Positions 44,855 to 53,967 of a stretch of 64,000 bases of DNA are shown in pieces. The DNA is from DASXQK01 sp963757155 (GTDB taxonomy: Bacteria; Pseudomonadota; Alphaproteobacteria; Dongiales; Dongiaceae): positions 59,671 through 123,670 of the forward strand of contig CAVWQS010000034.1 in NCBI GenBank assembly GCA_963757155.1, given 5' to 3'. Position 1 is the stretch's first letter. The number at the start of each line of letters is the position of its first letter. Position numbers and translations under genes: made by a program. The notes under the pieces were generated by a model. That model was not told the DNA's origin. It saw nothing but the letters and a program-made list of their open reading frames with translations, and made no database searches.

Positions 44855-45871
44855 TCACGGGGCCGGTTCGACCGTGACAAGGAGGCAGTCATGGTCGGAA
44901 ACGCAGGTGCCATCCATTCCCAGCGCCGGAACGATGGCAGGAGCGGCGGCACGCAGGCCGCGCGTGAAGATCCAGTCGATCTTGCCGAGAGGCCGCGGGG
45001 GCTGGCCGGGCTGCGGGCGCTCGGTCGGCTTGCCCGGAACATTGCTCGCGTGCCAGTGCAAGCCGCGGTCCGCCAACTCCCGGAACAGCGGCTCGTGGGG
45101 CACGACATCCAGCAGCCGCAGGGGATCGGCCACGAGTTCCGGCCGACCGAACTCCGCGTCGCGGTCGCGCGTCCGGTCGACCGTCGAGGTGTTGAAGTCG
45201 CCGCCGAGCAATAGCGCTGCGCCGGCATCGTACTCATCGATCACGTCGAGAAGATGAGACACCTGCCTGTTCCGCTGGGCGGGACTCGAATTGCTCTCCA
45301 GATGCACCGACACGAAGGTGACCCGCCGGCCGGCAAGGTCGATCTGCGCACCGATCGCCATACGGCCGCCGACTCGTGGCTGGCCACGCGCCGGCCCGAA
45401 CCAGCCGCCATCGGCTTCGAGGCGGACCATGAAGGGACGGTGGAGACGGATGGCACTGGTCACGGCATTGCCGTGAAACCCCAGCCTGTTCCGCTGGTCG
45501 CTATGGGCGGAAACCTCAATCTCGTCGCCCAGGCCCAGCTCGACGAACTCGACGCCATAGGCGAAGTGGTGCCCGAGCTGGCCGGCCAGGACGGCGAGGC
45601 CGTGCCTGTTGCCGGACCGAGCCATACCCTTATCGACCTCGCTGAGAAGGGTGATGTCCGGCCGATGCCGGGTCAGCATCCCGGCTATCGCCTCGACATG
45701 GCGAAGCCGCTCTACATTCCAGACGGCCACGCGGACCGGCTCGTCGGCCCGCTCGCGGACGGGCCCGGCACCGCCCCGCTCGATTTCCCACAGCGCCGGA
45801 ACCTGCGAAAAGAAGCGCCGATGAATGCCGGGATCGTGCGGCCCGTCGCGCATCGCGTCACGGACCGACAT
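44855..45871 (-). CDS. Endonuclease/exonuclease/phosphatase (EEP) superfamily hydrolase
   Basis: A metal-dependent phosphodiesterase fold with the family motifs in order: RVAVWNVERLRH, TLLSEVDKG, FVSVHLESNSS, LLGGDFN, GKIDWIFTRG and the final VSDHDCLLVTV. Members cut DNA, phosphoinositides, sphingomyelin or other phosphodiesters. It precedes the ugp operon on the same strand, so release of glycerophosphate-type products is a reasonable guess. I chose ATG 45871 (MSVRDAMRDG, with a CGGAG site). A longer start at 45988 lies inside a 53-base tandem repeat, and both remain possible. Confidence 0.82.
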   Translation of the reverse strand: MSVRDAMRDGPHDPGIHRRFFSQVPALWEIERGGAGPVRERADEPVRVAVWNVERLRHVEAIAGMLTRHRPDITLLSEVDKGMARSGNRHGLAVLAGQLGHHFAYGVEFVELGLGDEIEVSAHSDQRNRLGFHGNAVTSAIRLHRPFMVRLEADGGWFGPARGQPRVGGRMAIGAQIDLAGRRVTFVSVHLESNSSPAQRNRQVSHLLDVIDEYDAGAALLLGGDFNTSTVDRTRDRDAEFGRPELVADPLRLLDVVPHEPLFRELADRGLHWHASNVPGKPTERPQPGQPPRPLGKIDWIFTRGLRAAAPAIVPALGMDGTCVSDHDCLLVTVEPAP

Positions 45872-45959
45872 GTCGATCTCCGTGATGGAAGCGACCTGCT
45901 TCTCGATCGGCCTGCCGATCCGTGCGGCTAAGTCAGGGCCGCCGCCGCAGGGTGTAGAG

Positions 45960-46056
45960 GAATTGTTCTTCACCACCGGGTCCTTCATTCACGGCGCCCG
46001 AGCACGGTGTGACGAATTGTTCTTCACCAACGGGTCCTTCATTCACGGCGCCCGAG
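45960..46056. repeat. Direct tandem repeat, 44 bases with a 53-base period
   Basis: Copies at 45960-46003 and 46013-46056 differ at one position. On the minus strand each copy contains an ATG followed by the same codons, MKDPVVKNNSS in one and MKDPLVKNNSS in the other. The upstream copy makes a 17-residue mini-ORF whose TGA is directly followed by the ATG of the downstream copy. It lies at the 5' end of the EEP gene. Confidence 0.8.
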
Positions 46057-46269
46057 CCAACATGTCTCCAGACCAGGGCGTGGCCTCACAACTGGACCCA
46101 ATAAAGCGTGCCGACAAGGGCCGCGGCTGTCGATCGGGTGGCTCTTTGAGCCTGCGGCATCAACGGCGCCGGCACCACCGCGAGTGGTGGTGCCCAGTTG
46201 CAACCACGCGACGTCACCGCCCGTGACTAGCCATCCTTGTCGGAAACCCCATACGGTTGGCTTAGCGGG

Positions 46270-46560
46270 ACGAATCGGGTGATGCTCATCCCGATGGTCG
46301 ACGTTGTCATACCGCTGTGGACTGCACTGACCAGCCTATTTCGCTCGAGAGCGCGGCTTGAGGCGGAAATCCTGGTTCTCCGGCCGCAGATCAATGTGCT
46401 GCGGCGCAATTTCCCGAAGAGACCTGTTTTCCGGACCTCGACCGATACTCGACCATGTCGTTGTGCTTGGCGAACGACACCTTCGGCACATACTGCCATC
46501 GTACATGGCATATCACAAAGCAGGCCACACGCATCTGTCGCTGGGCAAATTCACAGCGCG
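46270..46560 (+). pseudogene. Integrase-type transposase remnant with a large internal deletion
   Basis: The first ~50 residues (LWTALTSLFRSRARLEAEIL, LRPQINVLRRNFPKRPVF) match the N-terminus of a DDE integrase-core transposase. Right after them, in another frame, comes the family's C-terminal part (LDHVVVLGERHLRHILPSYM, then HTHLSLGKFTARF). About 250 central residues with the catalytic acids are missing. It is an immobile remnant between the EEP gene and the damaged ABC operon. The 200 bases on its left hold no gene. Confidence 0.7.
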
Positions 46561-46666
46561 CTTCGTTAGGAAAGTTGTATTCAGGACTGTAATACATGAA
46601 GCGTCGGTCGAACGGGAAGACAAGGAAAGGTTCTATCGCGCTTCGTGTGAACTGGGATCTTCGCCG

Positions 46667-47684
46667 CTACGACCGAACCTTGCGGATGTTCTGCTCGGCG
46701 ACCCCGATGTTAACGATCATGCCTTCAGGCAGTGGCACCGCATCGGGCCGATTCAAGGCGTCCAGCTTCAGGCTCAGCCCCTCGACCTCCAGCTCGTAGC
46801 GCAGGATCGAGCCCAGCAGGCGAACGGCCGTGATGCGCGCCTCGCCACCGGGCCGGCCTCCTTGCCCGCTGCCCCCGGCTCGGCAAAGCCCAGCGCCTCG
46901 GGATGGATCGCCCAGGCGCAATCGCTGGCCCGGCCGAAGACGCGCTGGACGTCGCCCGGCTCCAGCACATTGAAATCGCCGATGAAGCGCGCGACCGCGC
47001 GGCTCGCCGGCGCGTTGTAGATCTCCAGCGGCGTGCCGACCTGCTGGAAGCGGCCCTCCTGCATCACGGCGATGCGGTCGCCGATCACCAGGGCCTCCTC
47101 CTGGTCATGGGTCACGAAGAGCCCGGTGAAGCCCAGCTCCTTCTGCAGGCGCTTCAGCTCCTCGCGCAAGCCGCTTGCGGATCTGCGCGTCCAAGGCGGA
47201 CATGGGCTCGTCGAGGAGCAGGAGCTTGGGCTCGGTGACCAAAGCGCGGGCCAGCGCGACGCGCTGCTTCTGCCCGCCCGAGAGAACATGGGGCCGCGCC
47301 CGCGCCTTCTCGCTGAGGCCGACCAGCTCCATCATCGCGCCGACCCGCCGCTTCACCTCGGCCTTGGGCCGCTTCTGATGCTCGAGCGCGAAGGCGAGGT
47401 TCTGCTCGACGGTGAGATTGGGAAACAGCGCATATTGCTGGAAGACCATGCCGACATCGCGGCGCCGGGGCGGCGCCTCCGTCATATCCTCGCCGTCGAT
47501 GAAGATCCGGCCGCGGTCCGGCGCCGTCAGCCCGGCGACGGTCCGGAGCAAAGTCGTCTTGCCGCAGCCGGAGGGTCCGACCAGCACGCAGATCTCCCCG
47601 CGCGCGATCGAGAGATCGATGCCCGCTGAAGATCGATTTGTCGCCATAGCTCTTGTCGAGCTGCTCCAGCCGGATGTAGCTCAC
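46667..47684 (-). pseudogene. ABC transporter ATP-binding protein, three frameshifts
   Basis: The gene would encode a ~340-residue ATPase of the spermidine/iron/2-aminoethylphosphonate type. Start GTG 47684 follows a CAGGAG site and overlaps the permease stop. Frame 1: SYIRLEQLDKSYGDKSIFSG; after an extra G at about 47628 frame 2 continues IDLSIARGEICVLVGPSGCG with Walker A, LSGGQKQRVALARA and LLLLDEPMSALDAQIR. After an extra base near 47170 frame 3 gives REELKRLQKELGFTGLFVTH. After another near 46850 the C-terminal domain ends in GEARITAVRLLGSILRYELE. Three indels in 1 kb are hard to ascribe to chance assembly error, so decay is favoured. Confidence 0.75.
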
Positions 47685-48479
47685 GCCAGCTCCTGCCGCC
47701 GCGAGGTCACCGCCAGCAGGATGCTGGTCGCCGCCCAGACGAGGATGAAATAGGCGGCGATGAGCACGCTCAGCAGATGCCCGCTGCCGGAGTTCAGCAC
47801 GTTCATGAGGATCTGGATGGTCGGATAGAATCCCCCGACCAGGAGATTGGCATAGACGAACTCGCTGATGGCCAGCGCGAAATTCATGACGAAGCCCACC
47901 ACCAGCGCCGGCATGATGGAGGGCAGGATGACTCGGCGCAGGATCGTGACATCGCCGATGCCGGCGACCCGGCCGGCTTCCAGGATCTCCGTCACCGGCA
48001 GGCCGCGCAGATTGCTCTTCATCGGAACGTAGTAGAAGGACGCGCCCAGCGGCACATAGCCGAAGACCAGGATCCAGGGCGTTCCCGTCATGACGATGCC
48101 GTAATTGCCGGCATAGAGGCGCAGCAGCCCGACCGCCAGCACGATGCTGGGCACGGCATAGGGCACGATGACCAGCGCCGCCAGCCAGCGATCCAGCACC
48201 GGCAAATAGCAATGGGCGACTAGCACAGCCGGAATCGTGACCACCGCCGAGAGGACCAGCGTCGCGATCGAGATGATCAGCGAATGCTCGACCGACTGCG
48301 AGAAAGCGCGGGTCGGCGGCCATGGTCTTGACCCAATGGAGGGTGAGACCCTCCGGCAACAGCGAGCCCGCCCAATCCGTCGCCACACCGTTCAGCGCCA
48401 CGGCCAGCACCGGCAGCACCTGAAGCAGCACGACGATGCCGATGATCACCCGGCCGAGCATCGAGGGCTTCTCATCCAT
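47681..48479 (-). pseudogene. ABC transporter permease (second), one frameshift
   Basis: A ~265-residue permease of the PotC/FbpB-like group. The start MDEKPSMLGRVIIGIVVLLQ is in one frame through HWVKTMAADPRF. At about 48305 the frame changes and SQSVEHSLIISIATLVLSAV follows, with four more membrane segments and EAA loop EILEAGRVAGIGDVTILRRV. It overlaps the preceding permease end by eight bases and the ATPase start by four. Confidence 0.75.
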
Positions 48480-49312
48480 CGCGGCGCCGTCCCTTCAGGA
48501 GCAGCTGCTCGGCCAGGATCGGGATCGCGAGGCTGACGACCAGCAGGGTGGCGAGGGCATCGGCCTGGTGCGGATCGGAGAAGACGTCGCCGGCGATGAG
48601 CTCGCCGATGCGGATCGTCACCAGATTGGCATTGCCGCCGACCAGGGCATAGGCGGTGGCATAGGTGCCCATGGCATTGGCGAAGAGAAACACGAAGGTG
48701 CCGATCAGCGCCGGGGCCAGGATGGGCAAGCCGATGCGAAGCCAGAAGGAGGCGGCCGAGGCGCCCATCAGATGGGCCGCCTCGCGGATATCCGTCGTGA
48801 TGGCCGCGAGCGCCGGGAAGAGCAGCAGCAGCCCGAGCTGGATCTGGAAATAGGCATAGACCAGCACCAGCCCGCCCATGGAATAGACATTGAGCCCGCT
48901 CACCACGCCGGCCCGGACCAGCAGCAAGGTGAAGAAGCCGGAGAAGCCGAACATGATGATGAAGGCGAAGGCGATGGGAAAGCCGGTGAAATTGGCGCCG
49001 ATATTGGCGTAGGAGAGGACCGCGCGGCGTGTCCCTGGCGGCATGCGCTTCAGAACGACGGCGATGGGCAGAGCCAGCGCCACGCCGATCAAGGCGGTGG
49101 CCGCCGAGAGCTCGATGCTGAGAAGGAAGGCATTGCGCTGAAAGTCGCTGCCGAGGATCTGGACGGTAGTTGGACAGGCTCCAGGCGCCGTTGCTGACGA
49201 AACCGTCAAGGGCGACCGCCGCGAGCGGCATGACCTCGAACAGGAGCAGAATGAGCAGAAGCGGCATCGCCCAAAGGAAGGCCAGCCGGCGCGTGCGGCT
49301 GCCGCTGATCAT
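48472..49312 (-). pseudogene. ABC transporter permease (first), one frameshift
   Basis: A ~280-residue permease of the PotB-like group. The frame starts at MISGSRTRRLAFLWAMPLLL and runs to GFVSNGAWSLSNY. Near 49165-49175 it shifts and continues TVQILGSDFQRNAFLLSIEL with the remaining membrane segments and EAA loop DIREAAHLMGASAASFWLRI. It is the partner of the second permease. Confidence 0.75.
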
Positions 49313-49414
49313 GGATATCGCCAATGAACCTCGCCCTGCGAAATCCGGCCCGCCCCCAAGCGGGAGCGGGCCGGTATCCGATAACTAGCCGGGCTTGACC
49401 TTGCCCTTTGCGCC

Positions 49415-50483
49415 TCACATCTTGGAGGCGACGTCCTCCTGCCACTTCTTGATGAGGGTGGGGGCAGCGGCCGTCCAGGCCGGGGTGTCGATCAGCTTCG
49501 CCTTCGCATATTGGGCGGAGGGCAATATCTTCGCGGCGGCGTCGGACGGCAAAGTGATCTGGTCGATACGGATCGGCCGCGCATAGCCGCGGGCAAAGGC
49601 GATCTGGCCCGCGTCGGAAAAGGCGTATTCGCGCACCAGCTTGGCGATATTGGGTCGCAGCGAATAGGCGTTGATGGTGGTGGTATAGCCGCCGGTCGCC
49701 GAGCCATCCGCCGGAATCAGCACATCCCATTTGTCCTTGCCCGCGATGTCGCGATAAGCGAGCGCGTTGAAGTCCCAGAGGATCGCGACCTGAACCTCGC
49801 CCTTCTCCATATTGGCGGGGAAGACGTTGATCGGCAGCAGGCGCTTCTGCTCGGCGAGCTTCGCGTAGAGATCGATGGCGGGCTTCAAGTTCGTCTCATT
49901 GCCGCCAAGTGCATAGGCGGCGGCCAGCACGCCGATGTTCGACTGGGTGGCCTTGCCGACTTCGCCGATCGAGACCTTGTAGTCGCCGTTCAGGAGATCG
50001 CTGAAGGTCTTGGGCGGATTCTTCACATCCTTGGAGATCAGGAAGGCGATGGTGCCGGTATAGCTCAGCGCCCATTGGCCGTCATTGTCCCGCGCCCAGC
50101 CGGGGATCTTGTCCCAATTGGTCGTCTTGTAGGGCATGCTCAGCCCCTTGGAGATGGCGATGGGCACGAACTCCAGGCCGATCTCGGTGATGTCGGCCGA
50201 AGGATTTCGACTTCTCCGCTTCCAGCTTGGCGACAGCCTCGCCGCTGGACATGTCGGTGTCGGTATGGGTGACGCCGTATTTCGCGGTGACCGCCTTCCA
50301 GATCTCGCCCCAGTTCGCCCAATCGTCGGGCATGCCGAGGCTGACGACCTTTCCTTCTTTTCGGGCGGCGGCTTCGAGATCGGGCAGAGACTGGGCGCTG
50401 GCGCAGGCCAGGCTACCAAGAAGAACCACGGCCGACAGCCCGGCGATCATCCCCTTACGCAAGAACAGATTTGGTGACAACAC
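49415..50483 (-). pseudogene. ABC solute-binding protein, one frameshift
   Basis: A ~355-residue family-1 binding protein. The best start is GTG 50483 after a GAAGGAG site, which gives a clean signal peptide (MIAGLSAVVLLGSLACASAQ). The first frame runs through LGMPDDWANWGEIWKAVTAK and AEKS. Near 50200 it shifts and resumes as PSADITEIGLEFVPIAISKG to the normal end. It resembles the intact orphan binding protein at 25560. It is the first gene of the decayed four-gene operon. Confidence 0.75.
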
Positions 50484-50573
50484 GGCTAACTCCTTCCCGC
50501 TGTTTGCACGTAAAGCCAACCCCTTCGCCCTTGTCGAAGCTCTGTCTCCGGTATGGATGACGGGGAACAGCAG

Positions 50574-50600
50574 GGATAACAGTAAGTAAATTATTTATCC
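50574..50600. promoter_or_regulatory. Operator-like motif with inverted GGATAA/TTATCC ends
   Basis: GGATAACAGTAAGTAAATTA plus TTTATCC has 6-base inverted ends and contains AACAGTAAGTAAAT, the core also seen at 1273-1287. It lies about 95 bases upstream of the damaged binding-protein gene. Regulator unknown. Confidence 0.3.
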
Positions 50601-50787
50601 GGGATTCCCCATATAGCCGTCGATCGATTTCGTCCGTTCGTAGCTGACCGTAGTCCTCTCCCAAGCCTCTCGCGAGCGATTTTTTTCGGTCAAAATACGT
50701 CGCCCCCTCTGCTGCAGTGCAACGATAGCCAAAATGAGGGTCAGCAGCATCTAACCTTCGGTCTGCCAGTCATCCTGCTCCCGCTGG

Positions 50788-50965
50788 TTGTTGCCCCCGC
50801 AGGCGGCGCGGGCCAAGATGACTTCCTTCCAGGCGGCGGTGAAGGCCAACAACATCGCCTATGCCGGCCTGGTGGAGGAGAACAGGGTCGGCATCCGCAG
50901 GATCTTCGACGTCTTGCAGGGCCAGCAGGATCTCTTCGCCTCGGAGGTCAATCTGGTCAATGGCC
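50788..50965 (+). pseudogene. Fragment of a TolC-type outer membrane efflux protein
   Basis: About 55 residues (KMTSFQAAVKANNIAYAGLV, then EENRVGIRRIFDVLQGQQDL and FASEVNLVN) match the second helical repeat of TolC-family proteins (VKANEIALEGVxxExxVGxRTxLDVLxAEQxLxxA pattern). Both ends are missing. The 220 bases to its left, back to the operator-like motif, show no gene. Confidence 0.6.
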
Positions 50966-51172
50966 GAAGCCGATGGCGAGGGCGTGGTCTGTCAGGCTAG
51001 CGGTCACGTCGGCGATCATGGGCGGCGTGTTCTCGAACCCATCGGTCAGCACGATCATGGCGCGGGTTCGGGTAGCTGCCAGCGACCGCATCTAGCGTCA
51101 CCTTACCGGCGACGATGCCACCACCGATGCAGGTGGAGCCGCGCGGATAGATGATCGTTGCGGGAATTAGAC
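50957..51172 (-). pseudogene. Fragment of a von Willebrand factor A (VWA) domain protein
   Basis: On the minus strand the sequence reads IIYPRGSTCIGGGIVAGKVT, a small frame change, then AMIVLTDGFENTPPMIADVT and DHALAIGFGH followed by a stop. The LTDGFEN block is a VWA core strand. The stop codon overlaps the end of the TolC fragment, so unrelated pieces have been joined. The 175 bases to the right hold nothing recognisable. Confidence 0.55.
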
Positions 51173-51347
51173 GGGGGTAGCGACATCAACGAGACGAGCC
51201 GGGCAACTCCAAAGCCGCCTGGCGTGCAGACATGGCGCTCCGGGAGCTCAAGACTGGCACAGAGTCGCATTAGCTCCTGTACGCCGCGGACGGCAATGAA
51301 GGCCGGCGAGGAGCGGGACACGGCGCTTCTCCCCGCCGGCCGAGGCC

Positions 51348-52493
51348 TCATTCGATGAGTCCGGCGAGGGTATTCAACTTCTGGACCTTGCAACTGTTAT
51401 TCATGCAACCGAGGTGCCACGCGCTCTCGATCGCAGCGAGCAGGTTGTAGTGGTTGGCCGGCTCGATGAGCTTCCTGGCGGGCACTTGGCCTGCAGTTAC
51501 GATGATAAGCGGGGCACGAGAGCCACCCAGCACCGTGTTGTTGAAGCCGACGGGGCTGCCGTTCGTGCCGGCAAAGCCGGCATAGTCGTCTTCGTCCCAG
51601 ACGATTATGAGCACTGCACCCTCTTTCCATGCAGCCGATCCTGTGATTGTCGGCACCAACTCCGCGAGATAGGCATCGCCTAATTTTATCGCTCCGTGGT
51701 CGAGGCCCGAGTTCGGATAGGCGCAATCGGGCATCTTCACCGCTGTCGCGCCCTCGGGAGAGACGCCGTGCATGTCGTGGCATTGGTGTGGGCTGATCCA
51801 GACGAAGTCGGGCACATTGTTGGCGCTCAAGTCCTGTGCCAGTTCCTCATAGGGGACCACCTTTGCCATGCGCTTGGGGTTGTTGCGGACCTCGGCAAAG
51901 TACACGAAGGGGTTGTGCTTCACGGCGTAAAGCTTGGCGATAACCTTGCCGTCGGCACCGACAGGCGCATATTCGAGGGTCTTATTGTCCGCAGGCATAG
52001 CCTCCATATAGGCCTTCCAGCTATGGCCGGCGGCCTCAAGTTGGTCGACCAAGGTCCTGCCGGTGAACAGATGTGGCTGATGGGCCGCCGTCGCGGCCTG
52101 CTTGTCGGTAAGAAGCCGGCCAGCGGTTGCGGGGTCGCCGCTGTCGGGAACAAACTCCTCTGGCTTGCAGGTCACGTCGGCGCCCGCCTTGCAATCGTCG
52201 AAAATCCCTTGGGTGCTGCCTGAGAACAGAGCTAGATAGTTCGGCAGGCTCGGGTGGGTCACCCCGAAATACTGGGTGCTGTAACTGACGCCCGGTTGCT
52301 TCACGAGCCCATTGATGTAGGGTGCGTCTCCGGTATTGCCCAGAATGTCCTCGGTCGAGTGGTTCTCCATCATGACCAGGAACAGATGCTTGGGGGCCGC
52401 CGCCATCGCTGGTGTGCCGGCCGACAGCAAGGCCGACCCCGAGGCGAGAACTAAGGCCGCCGCCCTCAGGATGTTGAATCGGGTTCCTAACAT
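51348..52493 (-). CDS. Secreted phosphoesterase, acid phosphatase AcpA / phospholipase C-like
   Basis: A 381-residue protein with a Sec signal peptide (ALVLASGSALLSAGTPAMAA) and the phosphoesterase fold. Features: HLFLVMMENHSTEDILGNTG (metal and nucleophile region), FGVTHPSLPNYLALFSG, PDFVWISPHQCHDMHG and LIIVWDEDDYAGF. Relatives are acid phosphatases and phosphatidylinositol-3-phosphatase or phospholipase C enzymes. Three paired cysteine-rich spots near the end (CMNNSCK) may form a disulfide. It would release phosphate outside the cytoplasm, which fits the nearby ugp system. Confidence 0.88.
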   Translation of the reverse strand: MLGTRFNILRAAALVLASGSALLSAGTPAMAAAPKHLFLVMMENHSTEDILGNTGDAPYINGLVKQPGVSYSTQYFGVTHPSLPNYLALFSGSTQGIFDDCKAGADVTCKPEEFVPDSGDPATAGRLLTDKQAATAAHQPHLFTGRTLVDQLEAAGHSWKAYMEAMPADNKTLEYAPVGADGKVIAKLYAVKHNPFVYFAEVRNNPKRMAKVVPYEELAQDLSANNVPDFVWISPHQCHDMHGVSPEGATAVKMPDCAYPNSGLDHGAIKLGDAYLAELVPTITGSAAWKEGAVLIIVWDEDDYAGFAGTNGSPVGFNNTVLGGSRAPLIIVTAGQVPARKLIEPANHYNLLAAIESAWHLGCMNNSCKVQKLNTLAGLIE

Positions 52494-52933
52494 CGTTTCC
52501 TCCCTCTTCTAGTGGGTGCCGACCGGCTTTTCCCGTTCGGGTCGCAAGGTTACGATAGCAACGAATCGTAAAAGTTTTGGAATGACAATCTCGAGATTGG
52601 GAGGCAGACGATCACTCTGCGACGTCCGACGCCGGCCGTCTTGGATTCTGCGGTTCACAACAACCCGCACACATTCGCGGCTGCGGATTCCGGAAAGACG
52701 CAGCATGGCGGACTTGGGGGGCACGGATGTCTTGGAGAACCACGGTGATGTAAGAATGCGACGCCCCCAGGCCCGCAGTCGCGCCAGGGAGACCGCTGGC
52801 GGGCACTGGGCAGGCGGGGAGGAGCCCCGGGCCAGGGCAGCGGGTCCGGGTCGCGCTGCGGACGGGCTGGCGAGGAAGCTGGGCCGGCTCGACCCAAAGA
52901 AGCCTGCGATCGCCCTTGCCACCCATTGATACA
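52494..52933. other. Intergenic, no gene recognised
   Basis: Open frames are present on both strands, but none has a ribosome site or recognisable family pattern. Composition is Arg- and Pro-rich in most frames, as expected for shadow translation of GC-rich DNA. A promoter for the phosphoesterase gene must lie in its left part. Confidence 0.4.
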
Positions 52934-53190
52934 CCTATCTATCCGTTGGACGCCAAGAACCTATGCCTTCGCCACCAGCTTCTCGTCCTTCAGCGTCGGC
53001 ACCCTCGGCCAAGGTTAACGGACGCCGATAGACGGTTCTGGATCCTGGCTAGTCGGTGGTTCTGTTGCTGGCGCGGGACAGTTTGTCACGCAATTTCATC
53101 GAGCGGAAGCGCCAGATCGGATTCTTGCGCCAGGCGGCGAGATCGATTCGGGCCTGCGCGATATCGTTGGGGAGCATAGCTATGTGTTGC
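52934..53190 (+). pseudogene. N-terminal fragment of an integrase-core transposase
   Basis: AKNLCLRHQLLVLQRRHPRP followed by RLTDADRRFWILASRWF matches the conserved start of DDE integrase-type transposases (LRHQLxVLQRxxPRPRLTxxDRRFWxxLSRxW). After Trp-Phe the frame decays into unrelated sequence. It is a second, different transposase remnant from the one at 46270. Confidence 0.6.
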
Positions 53191-53208
53191 CTCAGTGTTG
53201 GCGGATCA

Positions 53209-53967
53209 TCAACGATCGAGCACGTTCTTGAGAAACGCGCGCGTGCGCGGCTCTCGCGGCGATCCCAACAATCGGTCGGGCGTATCCTCTTCGACGATGA
53301 CGCCGCGGTCCATGAACAGGACGCGATTGGCGACCTGGCGAGCGAAATTCATCTCGTGTGTGACGATGATCATGGTCATGCCGTCGTCGCGCAACTGGCG
53401 CATCACTTCGAGCACCTCGTGCACCAGCTCGGGGTCGAGCGCGCTCGTCGGTTCGTCGAACAGCATCGCGGTGGGATCCATGGCGAGCGCGCGGGCGATC
53501 GCCGTGCGTTGCTGCTGCCCGCCGGACATTTCTTCGGGGTAATAGTCTGCCTTGTCCTCGAGACCGACGCGGCGCATCAGTTGGAGTGCCTTCGCGGTCG
53601 CGGCTTCCTTGGTCATATGCCGCACATGGACCGGTGCCTCGATGATGTTTTCGAGCGCGGTCAGATGCGGAAACAGGTTGAAGCTCTGAAAGACCATGCC
53701 GAGTTTAGCGCGGACCTCCGCGATTCGCCGTTTGGCGTGCGACCGACGGACGCCGTCAACCAGGTCGTAGTAAACGGCCTCTCCGGCGACCCGAATCGCA
53801 CCGCGATCGGGGACTTCGAGATGGTTGATGCAGCGCAGCAGCGTCGACTTCCCGCTGCCGGAAGGACCTATGATGCAGATGACCTCGCCGGCCCCGACCG
53901 TGAGCGATACACCCCGCAGGACCTCCAGCGACCCGAAGGATTTGTGGATTTCGGTAAGCTCGATCAT
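53209..53967 (-). CDS. Polar amino acid ABC transporter ATP-binding protein (GlnQ-type)
   Basis: A 252-residue ATPase: Walker A GPSGSGKST, Q-loop VFQSFNLFPHLTALEN, signature MSGGQQQRTAIARA (Met for the usual Leu), Walker B AMLFDEPTSALDPEL and H-loop VTHEMNFARQVANRV. An inserted segment EAVYYDLVDGVRRSHAKRR after strand 4 is longer than in E. coli GlnQ and is typical of one alphaproteobacterial subgroup. It is the last gene of a three-gene operon and overlaps the permease stop by four bases. Confidence 0.92.
   Translation of the reverse strand: MIELTEIHKSFGSLEVLRGVSLTVGAGEVICIIGPSGSGKSTLLRCINHLEVPDRGAIRVAGEAVYYDLVDGVRRSHAKRRIAEVRAKLGMVFQSFNLFPHLTALENIIEAPVHVRHMTKEAATAKALQLMRRVGLEDKADYYPEEMSGGQQQRTAIARALAMDPTAMLFDEPTSALDPELVHEVLEVMRQLRDDGMTMIIVTHEMNFARQVANRVLFMDRGVIVEEDTPDRLLGSPREPRTRAFLKNVLDR

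Noticed and set aside
46358..47020. 220-codon plus-strand frame
   Set aside because: It joins the C-terminal transposase remnant to antisense of the ABC ATPase; only the first ~55 codons are meaningful.
52509..52934. Overlapping open frames on both strands (about 140 codons each)
   Set aside because: No ribosome site, no recognised family, Arg/Pro-rich shadow-like composition on both strands.
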